This document shows positions 44,119 to 51,729 of a DNA stretch of 64,000 bases, piece by piece. The translations under genes were made by a program, and so were the position numbers. Below the pieces are notes generated by a model. That model did not search any database and was not told the DNA's origin. It was given only the letters and a program-made list of their open reading frames with translations. Where the stretch lies: positions 310,001 through 374,000 of the forward strand of contig NZ_RQES01000005.1 in assembly GCF_004769405.1 (NCBI RefSeq), written 5' to 3'. Source of the stretch: Leptospira selangorensis (GTDB lineage: Bacteria; Spirochaetota; Leptospiria; Leptospirales; Leptospiraceae). Within the stretch, counting starts at the first letter, position 1, and every line of letters starts with the position of its first letter.

Positions 44119-45270
44119 TTAGGTTGTGTAGTATGCGTTTTCCTTCACGTAACCTTCGGTCAGGTCGCATCCCCAGAACACCATCTCTTTGTTTCCGGTA
44201 TTCAATACCACATCGACGAAGATCTCGGAATTCTTTTTTAGATACTCCGATAATTTTTTGAGGGTTTCAGAATCTGCACCCTTGACAGGAAGTCCTCCGA
44301 AATAAATTTCCAAGGAGTCAAAAGGGATAGGTTCATCGAAAACTTTACCTACCGCCATGACCAACCTTCCCCAATTCGGGTCTCCACCGTATATTGCAGT
44401 TTTGATCAACGGGGAATTCAGTATGGATTTACCGATCTTTCTAGCCTGAGACTCGTCCTTGGATTTTTTGATACGTACTTCGATTAATTTGGTCGCACCT
44501 TCTCCATCTCTTGCTACTTCTTTGGCAAGATCGGTGCATATTTCTAAAAGTGCTGATTTGAATTCGTTAGGATCAACGGAACCCGCAAGACCGTTGCTAA
44601 GCAAAGCAACTGTATCGGATGTAGAAGTATCTGAATCTATCGTGATACAATTAAAACTTAAGTCCACACAATCTTTTAAGATTGGATAAACTTCACCTTC
44701 TATCTGCGCGTCCGTGAGAATATAAGAAAGCATAGTAGCCATATTAGGCTCTATCATTCCGGCGCCCTTTGCCATACCAAAGATAACAGCTTCTCCATTA
44801 GAAGATTTGATCTTTCTCACAGAAATTTTTCTGCGAGTATCTGTGGTCATGATCGCTTCTGCCACCTCATCTAGATTGCCAGGTTTTAAATTTGATTTTG
44901 CCTGAGCACATGCAGGAAGAATTACCTGCATAGGAAGTGGAACTCCAATTACTCCGGTAGAAGAAGGTAATACGGAAGTTTCCGCGACACCGAGAGACTT
45001 TGCGACCTCGGAACAGATCTGTCTGGAGTTTAAAATTCCTTTTTCTCCAGTAGCAACATTTGAATTTTTAGAATTGATAACTACAGCTTGCAAAACTCCG
45101 TCTCGTATATGTTCTTTGCCTACGATGACTGGAGCGCCTGGAAAATTATTTTTAGTAAATACGGCAGCCGCTTTGCAAGGTTTTTCGGAATAGATTACTC
45201 CGAAATCTTTTGTTTTGTCTTTGATCCCAATATTTGTTCCGAATGAAAAAAAGCCCTTAGGATAATCCAT
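44119..45270 (-). CDS. argJ: bifunctional glutamate N-acetyltransferase / amino-acid acetyltransferase ArgJ
   Basis: Arginine biosynthesis, transferring acetyl from acetylornithine to glutamate. ArgJ is made as a precursor that cuts itself into two chains before a Thr. The cleavage motif AKGAGMIEPNMATMLSY is present (Thr of A-T-M-L). Other segments: VFTKNNFPGAPV, INSKNSNVATGEKG, LPSSTGVIGVPLPM, TTDT and GDPNWGRLVMAVG. 383 aa, normal length. It is not in an arg operon here; it lies between a histidine kinase and the pseudophosphatase gene. Confidence 0.94.
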   Translation of the reverse strand: MDYPKGFFSFGTNIGIKDKTKDFGVIYSEKPCKAAAVFTKNNFPGAPVIVGKEHIRDGVLQAVVINSKNSNVATGEKGILNSRQICSEVAKSLGVAETSVLPSSTGVIGVPLPMQVILPACAQAKSNLKPGNLDEVAEAIMTTDTRRKISVRKIKSSNGEAVIFGMAKGAGMIEPNMATMLSYILTDAQIEGEVYPILKDCVDLSFNCITIDSDTSTSDTVALLSNGLAGSVDPNEFKSALLEICTDLAKEVARDGEGATKLIEVRIKKSKDESQARKIGKSILNSPLIKTAIYGGDPNWGRLVMAVGKVFDEPIPFDSLEIYFGGLPVKGADSETLKKLSEYLKKNSEIFVDVVLNTGNKEMVFWGCDLTEGYVKENAYYTT

Positions 45271-45352
45271 GTTCTAACCTTTATATATAGAATCTCTATA
45301 TTCGTGTTAGGGCTGTTTTAGGAAAAGCGTATTACGAGCAAATGCTCGGATT

Positions 45353-46744
45353 TCAAACTTCTGAAATTTCAGAATACACTAACGGAAGGGTTACGGAGAA
45401 GATAGTCCCGCCTTCCGGATTATCGAAAACTTTGACAGAACCGTGATGTAATCTAACAATATGTTTCACAATGGAAAGTCCGAGGCCAGTTCCGCCTTCT
45501 TTTCTGGATCTGTTCTTATCCACTCTGAAGAATCTTTCGAAAATCCTTTCTTTATCCTCGTCCTTGATCCCGATCCCTTGGTCCATAACCTGAAAATTTA
45601 CTGAGTCAGGTTCCACCTTTGCGATCTTCAAAGTGATTGTTTTATCATCCGGAGAATAAGAAGAAGCATTCGAAATCAAATTTAAGAGCATATGCTCCAA
45701 AAGAACCCAATCAGCAGCGATAGTTAAAGGAGCAGGCATATCCACTACGAGCTTTTGTCCTTTCGGAGAAATCACTCCGTCCACAGTGAAAGAAAGATTT
45801 TCTACCAGAGACTTTAATGTGAATTCTTCAGGCTGAGCGATTGCGGATTGGTTCTCAATTCTAGTAATCGTAAGCATGTCTTCTACGATACGAACCATTC
45901 TGTCTGTGTTTCGAGAGATCGCGTCTAAAAATCTTTTTTCATGACTGTCTTCTAAAAGTTTTAAACGGCCTAATAATGTTTCCGTATAACCTTTGATTGA
46001 AGTGATAGGTGTTTTTAATTCGTGAGAAGCATTTTGAACGAACTGTTCTCTTATCAGATAAGACTGTTTTTCTTCAGTGATATTTCGGATCACTCCAATA
46101 AACATCAATAGATTTCCGTTTGTTCGAAGCGGATACATTTTGATCGCGTAAAAATTTTGGCTTAGATCCAGTTCCGTTTTAGGTTCACTCTTGCCAGAAA
46201 GATTTTTTTTGATAAAGTCCAGAAGTCTCGGATCTTTAACTGCATCTTCTACTTTTCTAGAGCCTGAATTAGGTTCTATTAATGAACCTGGGATACTTTT
46301 ATTTTGAAAAACGATGGAGCCTTCCAGGTCGACGGAGAATACACCTTCTTTCAAGTTTTGTAATACCGAATCGAACTTTTCCTTTTCGATGGTAAGATCC
46401 ACGAATTGGTGTTTCAAACGTCCAGACATCAGATTGATGGAGACTGCAAGATCAGCTAACTCTTGGATCTCAGGAAGACTTAGCTCGGAGCCGAAATCTC
46501 CAGCGTTGATCTCTCCAGTTTTCATTTCGATCTGGTTAAGTGTTTGGGTTACACTTCTGGCAATGGAGAAGGACATATAAAAAGTCCCAAACATTGCCAA
46601 TAGGATATAAGCGGAGAATAAAAGTATTTTCAGGTCGGGGTTGATCAAGTCCTCTAAAAAGAGGACTATCCCCGCGACAGCCATAAGGAAAACGAGTAGA
46701 AGCCAGTTACTTAAGAGTAGTTTAGAAAATAAGCTACGCCTCAT
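45353..46744 (-). CDS. PhoR-like sensor histidine kinase
   Basis: 463 aa from the ATG at 46744 (a TTG five codons earlier is also possible). Two N-terminal membrane segments (about 10-60), a HAMP-like linker, a PAS domain (LKEGVFSVDLEGSIVFQN), a HisKA dimerisation domain with the phospho-His in NASHELKTPITSIKGYTETL, and HATPase with LLNLISNASSYS (N box), DQGIGIKDED (G1) and GGTGLGLSIVK (G2). The gene overlaps the response-regulator gene and forms a two-component pair. The PhoR name is by architecture and neighbour; phosphate sensing is unproven. Confidence 0.9.
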   Translation of the reverse strand: MRRSLFSKLLLSNWLLLVFLMAVAGIVLFLEDLINPDLKILLFSAYILLAMFGTFYMSFSIARSVTQTLNQIEMKTGEINAGDFGSELSLPEIQELADLAVSINLMSGRLKHQFVDLTIEKEKFDSVLQNLKEGVFSVDLEGSIVFQNKSIPGSLIEPNSGSRKVEDAVKDPRLLDFIKKNLSGKSEPKTELDLSQNFYAIKMYPLRTNGNLLMFIGVIRNITEEKQSYLIREQFVQNASHELKTPITSIKGYTETLLGRLKLLEDSHEKRFLDAISRNTDRMVRIVEDMLTITRIENQSAIAQPEEFTLKSLVENLSFTVDGVISPKGQKLVVDMPAPLTIAADWVLLEHMLLNLISNASSYSPDDKTITLKIAKVEPDSVNFQVMDQGIGIKDEDKERIFERFFRVDKNRSRKEGGTGLGLSIVKHIVRLHHGSVKVFDNPEGGTIFSVTLPLVYSEISEV

Positions 46745-47528
46745 TGAATCTGTAACCAATCCCGCGGATGGTTTCCAACCTCTCCTTCTCTTCTCCTAGT
46801 TTATCTCGGAGTCTTTTAATATTAACATCTACAGCGCGATCCGTCACGTAAATATCCTTACCCCAAACCTTATCTAAAAGTTTGTCTCTGGTAAATGCAA
46901 CGCCTGTATTAGTCATAAACAGATAAAGAATTTTATACTCGATCAATGTAAGATCGATTTCTTCGTTATTGATGAATACTTTATGCGCTTTAGGATTCAG
47001 GAAAATTTTGCCGACCGTGATGTTTCCTTCTTGGTCTTGCTCATCTTCTCCTTCTCCCGATCTTCTTAATACGGAACGAACTCTCGCGATGAGTTCTCTA
47101 GTAGAGAATGGTTTTCTAACATAATCGTCCGCGCCAAGTTCCAGTCCTAAGACCGCGTCGGTCTCTCCGGATTTGGCGGTAACCATAATGATTGGAAGAG
47201 AATATTTTTCCTTGATCCTTTTGCAAAGATCCATCCCGCCAATACCTGGTAGCATTAGGTCCAATACCACTAAGTCGGGCAGATTTTTTTCGATCCTAGG
47301 AAGCACCTCTAAACCGTTTTGGCAGGTGTCCACTTGGTAGCCGTTCTCTTCTAAATGAAATTTGATCAGTTCTGCGATATCCTCTTCGTCATCAACTACG
47401 AGGATTTTTTGGCCAGGGGTGCCGGAAGCATTTTTCATAAATTCGCTGAAGCTCTTTCTCCTACGCCTCGGAGGATTTTTGTCATTAGTCGTCGGGGAGG
47501 AGGATCCTTGGATTTGGATAGGTTCCAT
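46734..47528 (-). CDS. OmpR/PhoB-family response regulator
   Basis: 264 aa. A basic, Pro-rich N-terminal extension of ~40 residues (PPRRRRKSFSEF) precedes the receiver domain (KILVVDDEEDIAELI, LVVLDLMLPGIGG with the phospho-Asp, IMVTAKS, GADDYVRKPFSTRELIARVR). The winged-helix DNA-binding domain has VFINNEEIDLTLIEYKILYL, DKLLDKVWGKD and VDVNIKRLRDKLG. The ATG at 47528 is taken as the start; M31 is a shorter option. The kinase gene overlaps its stop. Three phased TTACA repeats lie 23 bp upstream of the start codon. Confidence 0.92.
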   Translation of the reverse strand: MEPIQIQGSSSPTTNDKNPPRRRRKSFSEFMKNASGTPGQKILVVDDEEDIAELIKFHLEENGYQVDTCQNGLEVLPRIEKNLPDLVVLDLMLPGIGGMDLCKRIKEKYSLPIIMVTAKSGETDAVLGLELGADDYVRKPFSTRELIARVRSVLRRSGEGEDEQDQEGNITVGKIFLNPKAHKVFINNEEIDLTLIEYKILYLFMTNTGVAFTRDKLLDKVWGKDIYVTDRAVDVNIKRLRDKLGEEKERLETIRGIGYRFNEA

Positions 47529-47551
47529 CCCATCAGATTGTCAGAAAACCG

Positions 47552-47578
47552 TTACAAAAGGTTTACACAAACATTACA
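47552..47578. promoter_or_regulatory. three TTACA direct repeats phased at 11 bp (Pho-box-like)
   Basis: TTACA occurs at 47552-47556, 47563-47567 and 47574-47578, spaced exactly 11 bp apart, one helical turn. OmpR/PhoB-family regulators bind such 11-bp direct repeats (E. coli Pho box CTGTCAT; B. subtilis PhoP TTAACA). The array is just upstream of the response-regulator start, so autoregulation is the simplest reading. Confidence 0.6.
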
Positions 47579-47629
47579 ATCGCCGGAAAAAGAATTTTCT
47601 GAGCTTATTCTTGTGACAACCAGTAAACA

Positions 47630-47649
47630 AAAAGGAATATGTTCCTTTT
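47630..47649. terminator. hairpin terminator of the sigma-factor operon (minus)
   Basis: AAAAGGAA (47630-47637) pairs with TTCCTTTT (47642-47649) around TATG. It lies 27 bp beyond the stop of the 47677-48090 gene on the minus strand, where it is followed by T's. An operator role for the adjacent two-component genes is the alternative. Confidence 0.5.
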
Positions 47650-47676
47650 CGGATTATAATTAGACGGCGGTTTTGT

Positions 47677-48090
47677 TCAGTCCCGGTCCTTAATAATTTC
47701 GTTTAACTCGCTGATCAGCTTTCTTTGGCGGAAGAGGACATAAAGAACGAATCCTGAAAATAGAGCCAGACCCAAAACATATACCCAAAGTAGACCTTTT
47801 AATCTGCTCTGTTCTTCTTCGATTGCTTTGATCGTGGTCAGGTGTTCGACTAAGAAAAAATAATTATCGGATTGGGCCCAGGATTTTCTGGCTTCTTCCC
47901 TGATCTGGGTGATTAGAACATCCGCTTCTTGTTTGTTCATATTTTGGATGAGCGGGAAGACGGAGTCCAACTTCATTTCTAAGAATTCTTTTGCAGTTAA
48001 TTTGGTCTCAGGCTGTTTTTCTTGTGCGGAGATTTGGCTTCCGAAGGTAAGTAATAAAGATAAAGCGATCCCAAAACTGAAATATTTCAT
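47677..48090 (-). CDS. exported/membrane protein of the second ECF module
   Basis: 137 aa from the ATG at 48090, which overlaps the stop of the preceding gene (ATGA). A signal sequence (YFSFGIALSLLLTFGSQISA) is followed by an amphipathic helical domain and one C-terminal membrane segment (about 100-120: LWVYVLGLALFSGFVLYVLF), ending in a charged tail. It is the third gene after an ECF sigma factor, and a role as its signal input is inferred from context. Confidence 0.65.
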   Translation of the reverse strand: MKYFSFGIALSLLLTFGSQISAQEKQPETKLTAKEFLEMKLDSVFPLIQNMNKQEADVLITQIREEARKSWAQSDNYFFLVEHLTTIKAIEEEQSRLKGLLWVYVLGLALFSGFVLYVLFRQRKLISELNEIIKDRD

Positions 48091-48455
48091 TCGTCGAATC
48101 CTAACTTGTTTTTCCATTCCTTGGTATAAGGACTCTTATTTTGCACAAGATAAATCCCTATCAGAACAGTAAAAAGCAGGAACAAAAAGCCGCTAGTAGC
48201 TAAAATCGCATGTAAAATCCCTGTTTGGAAGAGAAAATTCCAATCCGTAAACAGAAGAACGGTCAAAGGAGAAAAAGCCAAGATCAGAATTGTGATCAAG
48301 ATCAGCCGTATATGCCTCAGATGGACTAAATGAAGCATTACTTTTTTCTTAAGCATAGGTGGTACGTCATCGTTCACCCTGCCTTCCGGAGGTTTTACAA
48401 AAAAATCCAATTGCTCCCGCAACTCGTCGGGAAGTTTATCTTTTTCCGTGCTCAT
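48087..48455 (-). CDS. two-span membrane protein, probable anti-sigma factor
   Basis: 122 aa. The N-terminal ~45 residues are cytosolic and acidic/basic mixed (ELREQLDFFVKPP), followed by two membrane segments (about 50-72 and 80-105) and a short charged tail. It overlaps the sigma gene by 20 bp and the following gene by 4 bp, the arrangement expected for an anti-sigma factor. No zinc-finger motif is seen. Assignment rests on context. Confidence 0.6.
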   Translation of the reverse strand: MSTEKDKLPDELREQLDFFVKPPEGRVNDDVPPMLKKKVMLHLVHLRHIRLILITILILAFSPLTVLLFTDWNFLFQTGILHAILATSGFLFLLFTVLIGIYLVQNKSPYTKEWKNKLGFDE

Positions 48456-49023
48456 CGTCTTTCTTCAGCCAATCGCGTAGGATTTCTTTCCCTCGAAAAA
48501 TATAACTCTTTAAGGTATTCATTTTCAAGTTTAAATTTTCGGAGATATCTTTATAGGACATATTCTCGAAGTAGTGTAACGATATAGGTTTCCTATATAG
48601 TTCGGGTAACTTGTCCACTAAGGATCTGATCTTTTCCGTCGTTTCTTTTTCTAATACTTCGGATTCTTGAGAGGAGAAATTGTCTCCCAGCTTCTCGCTG
48701 GACAAAGTATCGATAGGAGCGTCTATCTCAGGGTGTTCTTTACGGTATCTGCGGATGATCTCATTTCTTGCAATGGAGAAGACCCAAGTGGAGAATTTAG
48801 ATTTCCCTCTGAATGTGGACAATCCTTCGAATGCTTTTAAAAAAACATCCTGAGTAAAGTCCTCAGCTTCCGCTTCGTTACGGAATGCTTTTTTTGCCTG
48901 AGAATAAACCATCGCCTCGTACTTTAATACAAGTTGTTCGAAAGATTCAAAATCCCCGGCTAGAACTTTTTGAATATTGGCCCAATCCTCCGGATCGCAT
49001 AGGATTGGTTCTTCCGGTTTCAT
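48436..49023 (-). CDS. ECF-type RNA polymerase sigma factor (RpoE-like)
   Basis: 195 aa. Sigma-2: FEQLVLKYEAMVYSQAKKAF, AEDFTQDVFLKAFEGLSTF, SKFSTWVFSIARNEIIRRYR. Sigma-4: VDKLPELYRKPISLHYFENM, YKDISENLNLKMNTLKSYIFRGKEIL (helix-turn-helix). The helix-turn-helix and D-V-F-L-K-A-F are typical of RpoE-like ECF factors. It heads a three-gene minus-strand unit with an apparent anti-sigma factor. It is distinct from the ECF factor at 25195-25707. Confidence 0.93.
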   Translation of the reverse strand: MKPEEPILCDPEDWANIQKVLAGDFESFEQLVLKYEAMVYSQAKKAFRNEAEAEDFTQDVFLKAFEGLSTFRGKSKFSTWVFSIARNEIIRRYRKEHPEIDAPIDTLSSEKLGDNFSSQESEVLEKETTEKIRSLVDKLPELYRKPISLHYFENMSYKDISENLNLKMNTLKSYIFRGKEILRDWLKKDDEHGKR

Positions 49024-49076
49024 GGGAGTAATAATAAACCTATTTTGTGGAAGGATCGGATTTCAGTAGGACCGAT

Positions 49077-49469
49077 TCATTTCCTAGGAGACCATTTATA
49101 ATAACAAAGAAGACCTAAGCCGGTACCAAGAGGGATCAATCCTCCTAACATCGCTAAAGATTTTCCTAATACTAAAATGAAAGTAACGGAAAGAGCTACA
49201 CCAACAAAGGTAAGTATCAGTCCTAAAAAGAAGGAATAAAGACGCAGATCAAATTTTTCTTTTTGATAAAGGCCTGCTTTGATGATCGCCATTCTCTGAC
49301 GATACCACCAAAAGAATAGGAAGAATAATAATAACCATCCGAAGATGATCCCTACGATCGGAATACTATATAGGATCGCTTTGTATTCTCCACCAGGCTG
49401 ACTAGCTTGGATGGCGATCCTGATTTCTTCTAGACTACGAAAGAGGGCTTCCTTTTCTTCCGGAGTCAT
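49077..49469 (-). CDS. small membrane protein, DUF6249-like
   Basis: 130 aa with three hydrophobic segments (about 31-53, 78-100, 105-122). The N-terminus is a soluble helical ~28 residues; IIFGWLLLFFLFFWWYRQRM and IIKAGLYQK in the middle are a pattern I associate with DUF6249-like proteins, of unknown function. Its ATG overlaps the stop of the 58-aa gene upstream by 4 bp, so both are made together. Confidence 0.65.
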   Translation of the reverse strand: MTPEEKEALFRSLEEIRIAIQASQPGGEYKAILYSIPIVGIIFGWLLLFFLFFWWYRQRMAIIKAGLYQKEKFDLRLYSFFLGLILTFVGVALSVTFILVLGKSLAMLGGLIPLGTGLGLLCYYKWSPRK

Positions 49470-49642
49470 CTGCTAAGAACCGCCACCTTTAGTGAAGAAG
49501 TTTCACCTTTCTTAAAGTATGGGATTTTTTGTTCAATGCCAGGTCTGCCGGCGAGAGACTCATACCAGTCTTCTTCTTTCCAGCTTTCTTTTAGATAACT
49601 AGTGCGGATGTCTGAATTAAATAGATCCTTAATTTTGCTCAT
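49466..49642 (-). CDS. 58-aa protein of unknown function
   Basis: MSKIKDLFNSDIRTSYLKES and a total of 58 residues, basic and helical. The ATG at 49642 has AGGAG seven bases upstream on the minus strand, and the product ends by overlapping the next gene (ATGA). The same frame is open far upstream (to 49852), but that extension is mostly low complexity and has no good start. Two inverted repeats lie in the 240-bp region upstream. Confidence 0.65.
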   Translation of the reverse strand: MSKIKDLFNSDIRTSYLKESWKEEDWYESLAGRPGIEQKIPYFKKGETSSLKVAVLSR

Positions 49643-49671
49643 TGGAATGCTCCTATGTAAAATGCCTTTCG

Positions 49672-49689
49672 AAGTTCGAATACGAACTT
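49672..49689. promoter_or_regulatory. 7-bp perfect inverted repeat AAGTTCG-N4-CGAACTT
   Basis: AAGTTCG (49672-49678), spacer AATA, CGAACTT (49683-49689). It lies 30 bp upstream of the ATG of the 58-aa gene, where a promoter is expected. The perfect symmetry suggests an operator for a dimeric repressor or activator. The arms are GTTCG...CGAAC, opposite to the Gram-positive LexA box order. Confidence 0.55.
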
Positions 49690-49737
49690 TAAAACTCCCG
49701 GAAAAGGGTTTTAAATTATGTCGTATATAATTTCGGT

Positions 49738-49761
49738 CCACTTTTGGAATCCCTAAAGTGG
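49738..49761. promoter_or_regulatory. second inverted repeat CCACTTT-N10-AAAGTGG
   Basis: CCACTTT at 49738-49744 and AAAGTGG at 49755-49761 are exact complements, spacer 10 bp, about 50 bp upstream of the first repeat. No T-run follows, so a terminator is unlikely; a protein site or a structured leader is possible. Confidence 0.4.
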
Positions 49762-49882
49762 AAAACCTCGTAGGACTACATTTTTTAGAGACGTAAGGGT
49801 TAGAAGAAAAATTGGGAGATGAGACAAAAAAATAGAAAGAAAGAAAAATCAAAAACCTTGGATCTTTCGTTTTATGCGGAAA

Positions 49883-50527
49883 CTATTCGGTCTTTTTCAC
49901 GTCCAAGAACGGCGCTGAACTTAGGTTAGGAGTTCTTAAAATGGGAGGACGATCGAATCCTGCGTATTCTCTTAAGAAGTCTACAATGATCCTTGCAGTG
50001 GCTCCCCATAAAAGTCCTTCCTCTATATCAAAGTAAAATACTTCTAATAAAGGTGAGTCAGGCTTTCTTCTTCCTTTAATACTGTAGAAAGGGGCTTCCC
50101 AAAGTCTATCTAGCTCCAATATGATAATTCTTTCCACTTCTTCCGGATTGAATTCGAATTTGAAATCTCCGGAATATTTAGCTAAGAAGGGAGTGATGTG
50201 AAATCCGGTATGAGTGAGTTGACCTCTGTAATTTCCGATTACGGATAATTCTTTGTCCGGAGCTCCCATCTCTTCTTCCCATTCTCTAAGGGCCGTAACT
50301 AAAAGGTCCTTATCTTCCGGATCCTTTACTCCACCTGGAAAAGAGATCTGTCCCGGATGAGAAGCGAGGTTTGGATTTCTTTTTTGAAGAAGAAAGCCGT
50401 CTTGTCCGTTCTTTTGGAACACAGGCATAACTACGGAAGAATGTGCTACATCTTCCGGTAAGTTCGGTTCCCCTTCAGGTAGAAACGGAAGTTCCTTTTT
50501 TAGTTTATCTAATTCTAATCTAATCAA
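49883..50527 (-). CDS. Nudix hydrolase, CoA pyrophosphatase-like
   Basis: 214 aa. The Nudix box lies in GGVKDPEDKDLLVTALREWEEEMGA's region: a GG start, then ALREWEEEMG with the catalytic R-E-x-x-E-E. Upstream HPGQISFPGG is the NudL/CoA-diphosphatase type signature (S-F-P-G-G). Length and layout match NUDT7/NudL enzymes that cleave CoA or its oxidised/acyl forms. The gene overlaps rnd by 8 bp, so both are expressed together. Confidence 0.88.
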   Translation of the reverse strand: MIRLELDKLKKELPFLPEGEPNLPEDVAHSSVVMPVFQKNGQDGFLLQKRNPNLASHPGQISFPGGVKDPEDKDLLVTALREWEEEMGAPDKELSVIGNYRGQLTHTGFHITPFLAKYSGDFKFEFNPEEVERIIILELDRLWEAPFYSIKGRRKPDSPLLEVFYFDIEEGLLWGATARIIVDFLREYAGFDRPPILRTPNLSSAPFLDVKKTE

Positions 50528-51689
50528 ATTTCTTTTTGATCGGGATTAAACCTGACAAGGTAGTCTCATAAGGTTTAGATTGCATTGCTGCTATAATAGA
50601 AGGTCCGTAATTTTCTACCTTCCAGTTGGAAAAAATTCCTAGCTCTTTTAACTCTTCAATAGACTTAGGATTTCTTTTTGCAATCTCCGCGATATTCTTA
50701 TTAGACGGCATCAAGTTGTGACCCATCCGGCGAATGGACATGATTGTTTCTCTCCATTGCCTTAATCTCTTGAATCTGTCCGCATCTTCCCCAGCCAAAT
50801 CTTCAGTAGATCTTTTGAATAGATCATTCTTTTGGATAGGAGGGCCGCTTGGATTTTTATAAACCTGATATAAATTTTCTGCGTCTTTTTTGCCTAAGAT
50901 GTCTACGAGTTTATTCAATTCTCCCCGAGACTTGACTAATTCCAAAACCTTGTCGTTATTCCAAACTCTGAATGGAGCCTTGTTCAACTTCTTCGCTTTT
51001 TCGTCTCGGAAACCAAGGGTATCGTGAAGTGCCCTTCTTTCGTCGGAACCCAATTCAAGAACATTCGGGAATTTTTCCAAATTGATAGAAAATCCTTCAA
51101 AAGGTTCCGGCTCTTCTTCCGCGATTTTTGCGAACTCGGAAACTGCTTCGTCTAACAATTTACGTTTTCCGAGTTCCTCACTCATTTTAGTCCAAATGGA
51201 TTCCAGATAAACTGTGTCCAGGGCTGCATATTGGAGCTGACTTTTTTCTAGAGGGCGTTTTTCCCAGTTGGATTTTTGTTCCTTCTTCGAAAGTTTGACC
51301 TTGTGATAATGTTCGACAAGATACAACAAAGAGTTCTGTTCTAAGTCTAATAAACGAGAGCTGAACATCGTATCTGCGATGTTGATAAACTTGAAACCGA
51401 AGTCTCTTTTCAGAGCTTTGATATCGTCCGAAGCGGAATGAAATATTTTTAAAATGCCGGGATTCTCGAATAGAGGACCTAACCCGGAGAGATCGTCCAA
51501 CCGAATAGGGTCAAAGATATAATTTTTACCCTTAGAGGATATTTGGATCAGACAAACTTTGGAATAGTAGGTGTAATAACCGCTGGATTCCGTATCAATA
51601 GAGAGGCAATCGGATTGAGAGAGAGTAATCAATGCCAACTGTAAGCTTCGGACGTTGTCTACGACAATATAATCGGATTGTATTTGCAT
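50520..51689 (-). CDS. rnd: ribonuclease D
   Basis: 3'-5' exoribonuclease that trims tRNA and other stable RNA. DEDDy motifs: LSIDTESSGYY (D, E), IFHSASDDIKALKRDF (D), and YAALDTVYLESIW (Y and D). An HRDC domain follows at about residues 210-290, then a second helical region (to 389). Length 389 aa is typical. ATG at 51689 lies 40 bp from purF, which is transcribed in the opposite direction. Confidence 0.92.
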   Translation of the reverse strand: MQIQSDYIVVDNVRSLQLALITLSQSDCLSIDTESSGYYTYYSKVCLIQISSKGKNYIFDPIRLDDLSGLGPLFENPGILKIFHSASDDIKALKRDFGFKFINIADTMFSSRLLDLEQNSLLYLVEHYHKVKLSKKEQKSNWEKRPLEKSQLQYAALDTVYLESIWTKMSEELGKRKLLDEAVSEFAKIAEEEPEPFEGFSINLEKFPNVLELGSDERRALHDTLGFRDEKAKKLNKAPFRVWNNDKVLELVKSRGELNKLVDILGKKDAENLYQVYKNPSGPPIQKNDLFKRSTEDLAGEDADRFKRLRQWRETIMSIRRMGHNLMPSNKNIAEIAKRNPKSIEELKELGIFSNWKVENYGPSIIAAMQSKPYETTLSGLIPIKKKFD

Positions 51690-51729
51690 CTAAAAGGCGA
51701 CCTGGGAGACTAGCGTCGGAAGGGGGACC

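Noticed and set aside
47355..47663. Plus-strand frames of 84-102 codons opposite the response-regulator start
   Set aside because: Antisense to the receiver domain and to the TTACA repeats; no ribosome site.
49672..49689. LexA/SOS box
   Set aside because: The palindrome has arms GTTCG...CGAAC; the classic Gram-positive SOS box is CGAAC...GTTCG, and the leptospiral boxes I know of look different.
49643..49852. Upstream extension of the 58-aa minus-strand gene to 128 codons
   Set aside because: The added part is low complexity, lacks a ribosome site and runs through two inverted repeats; the ATG at 49642 has a good AGGAG.
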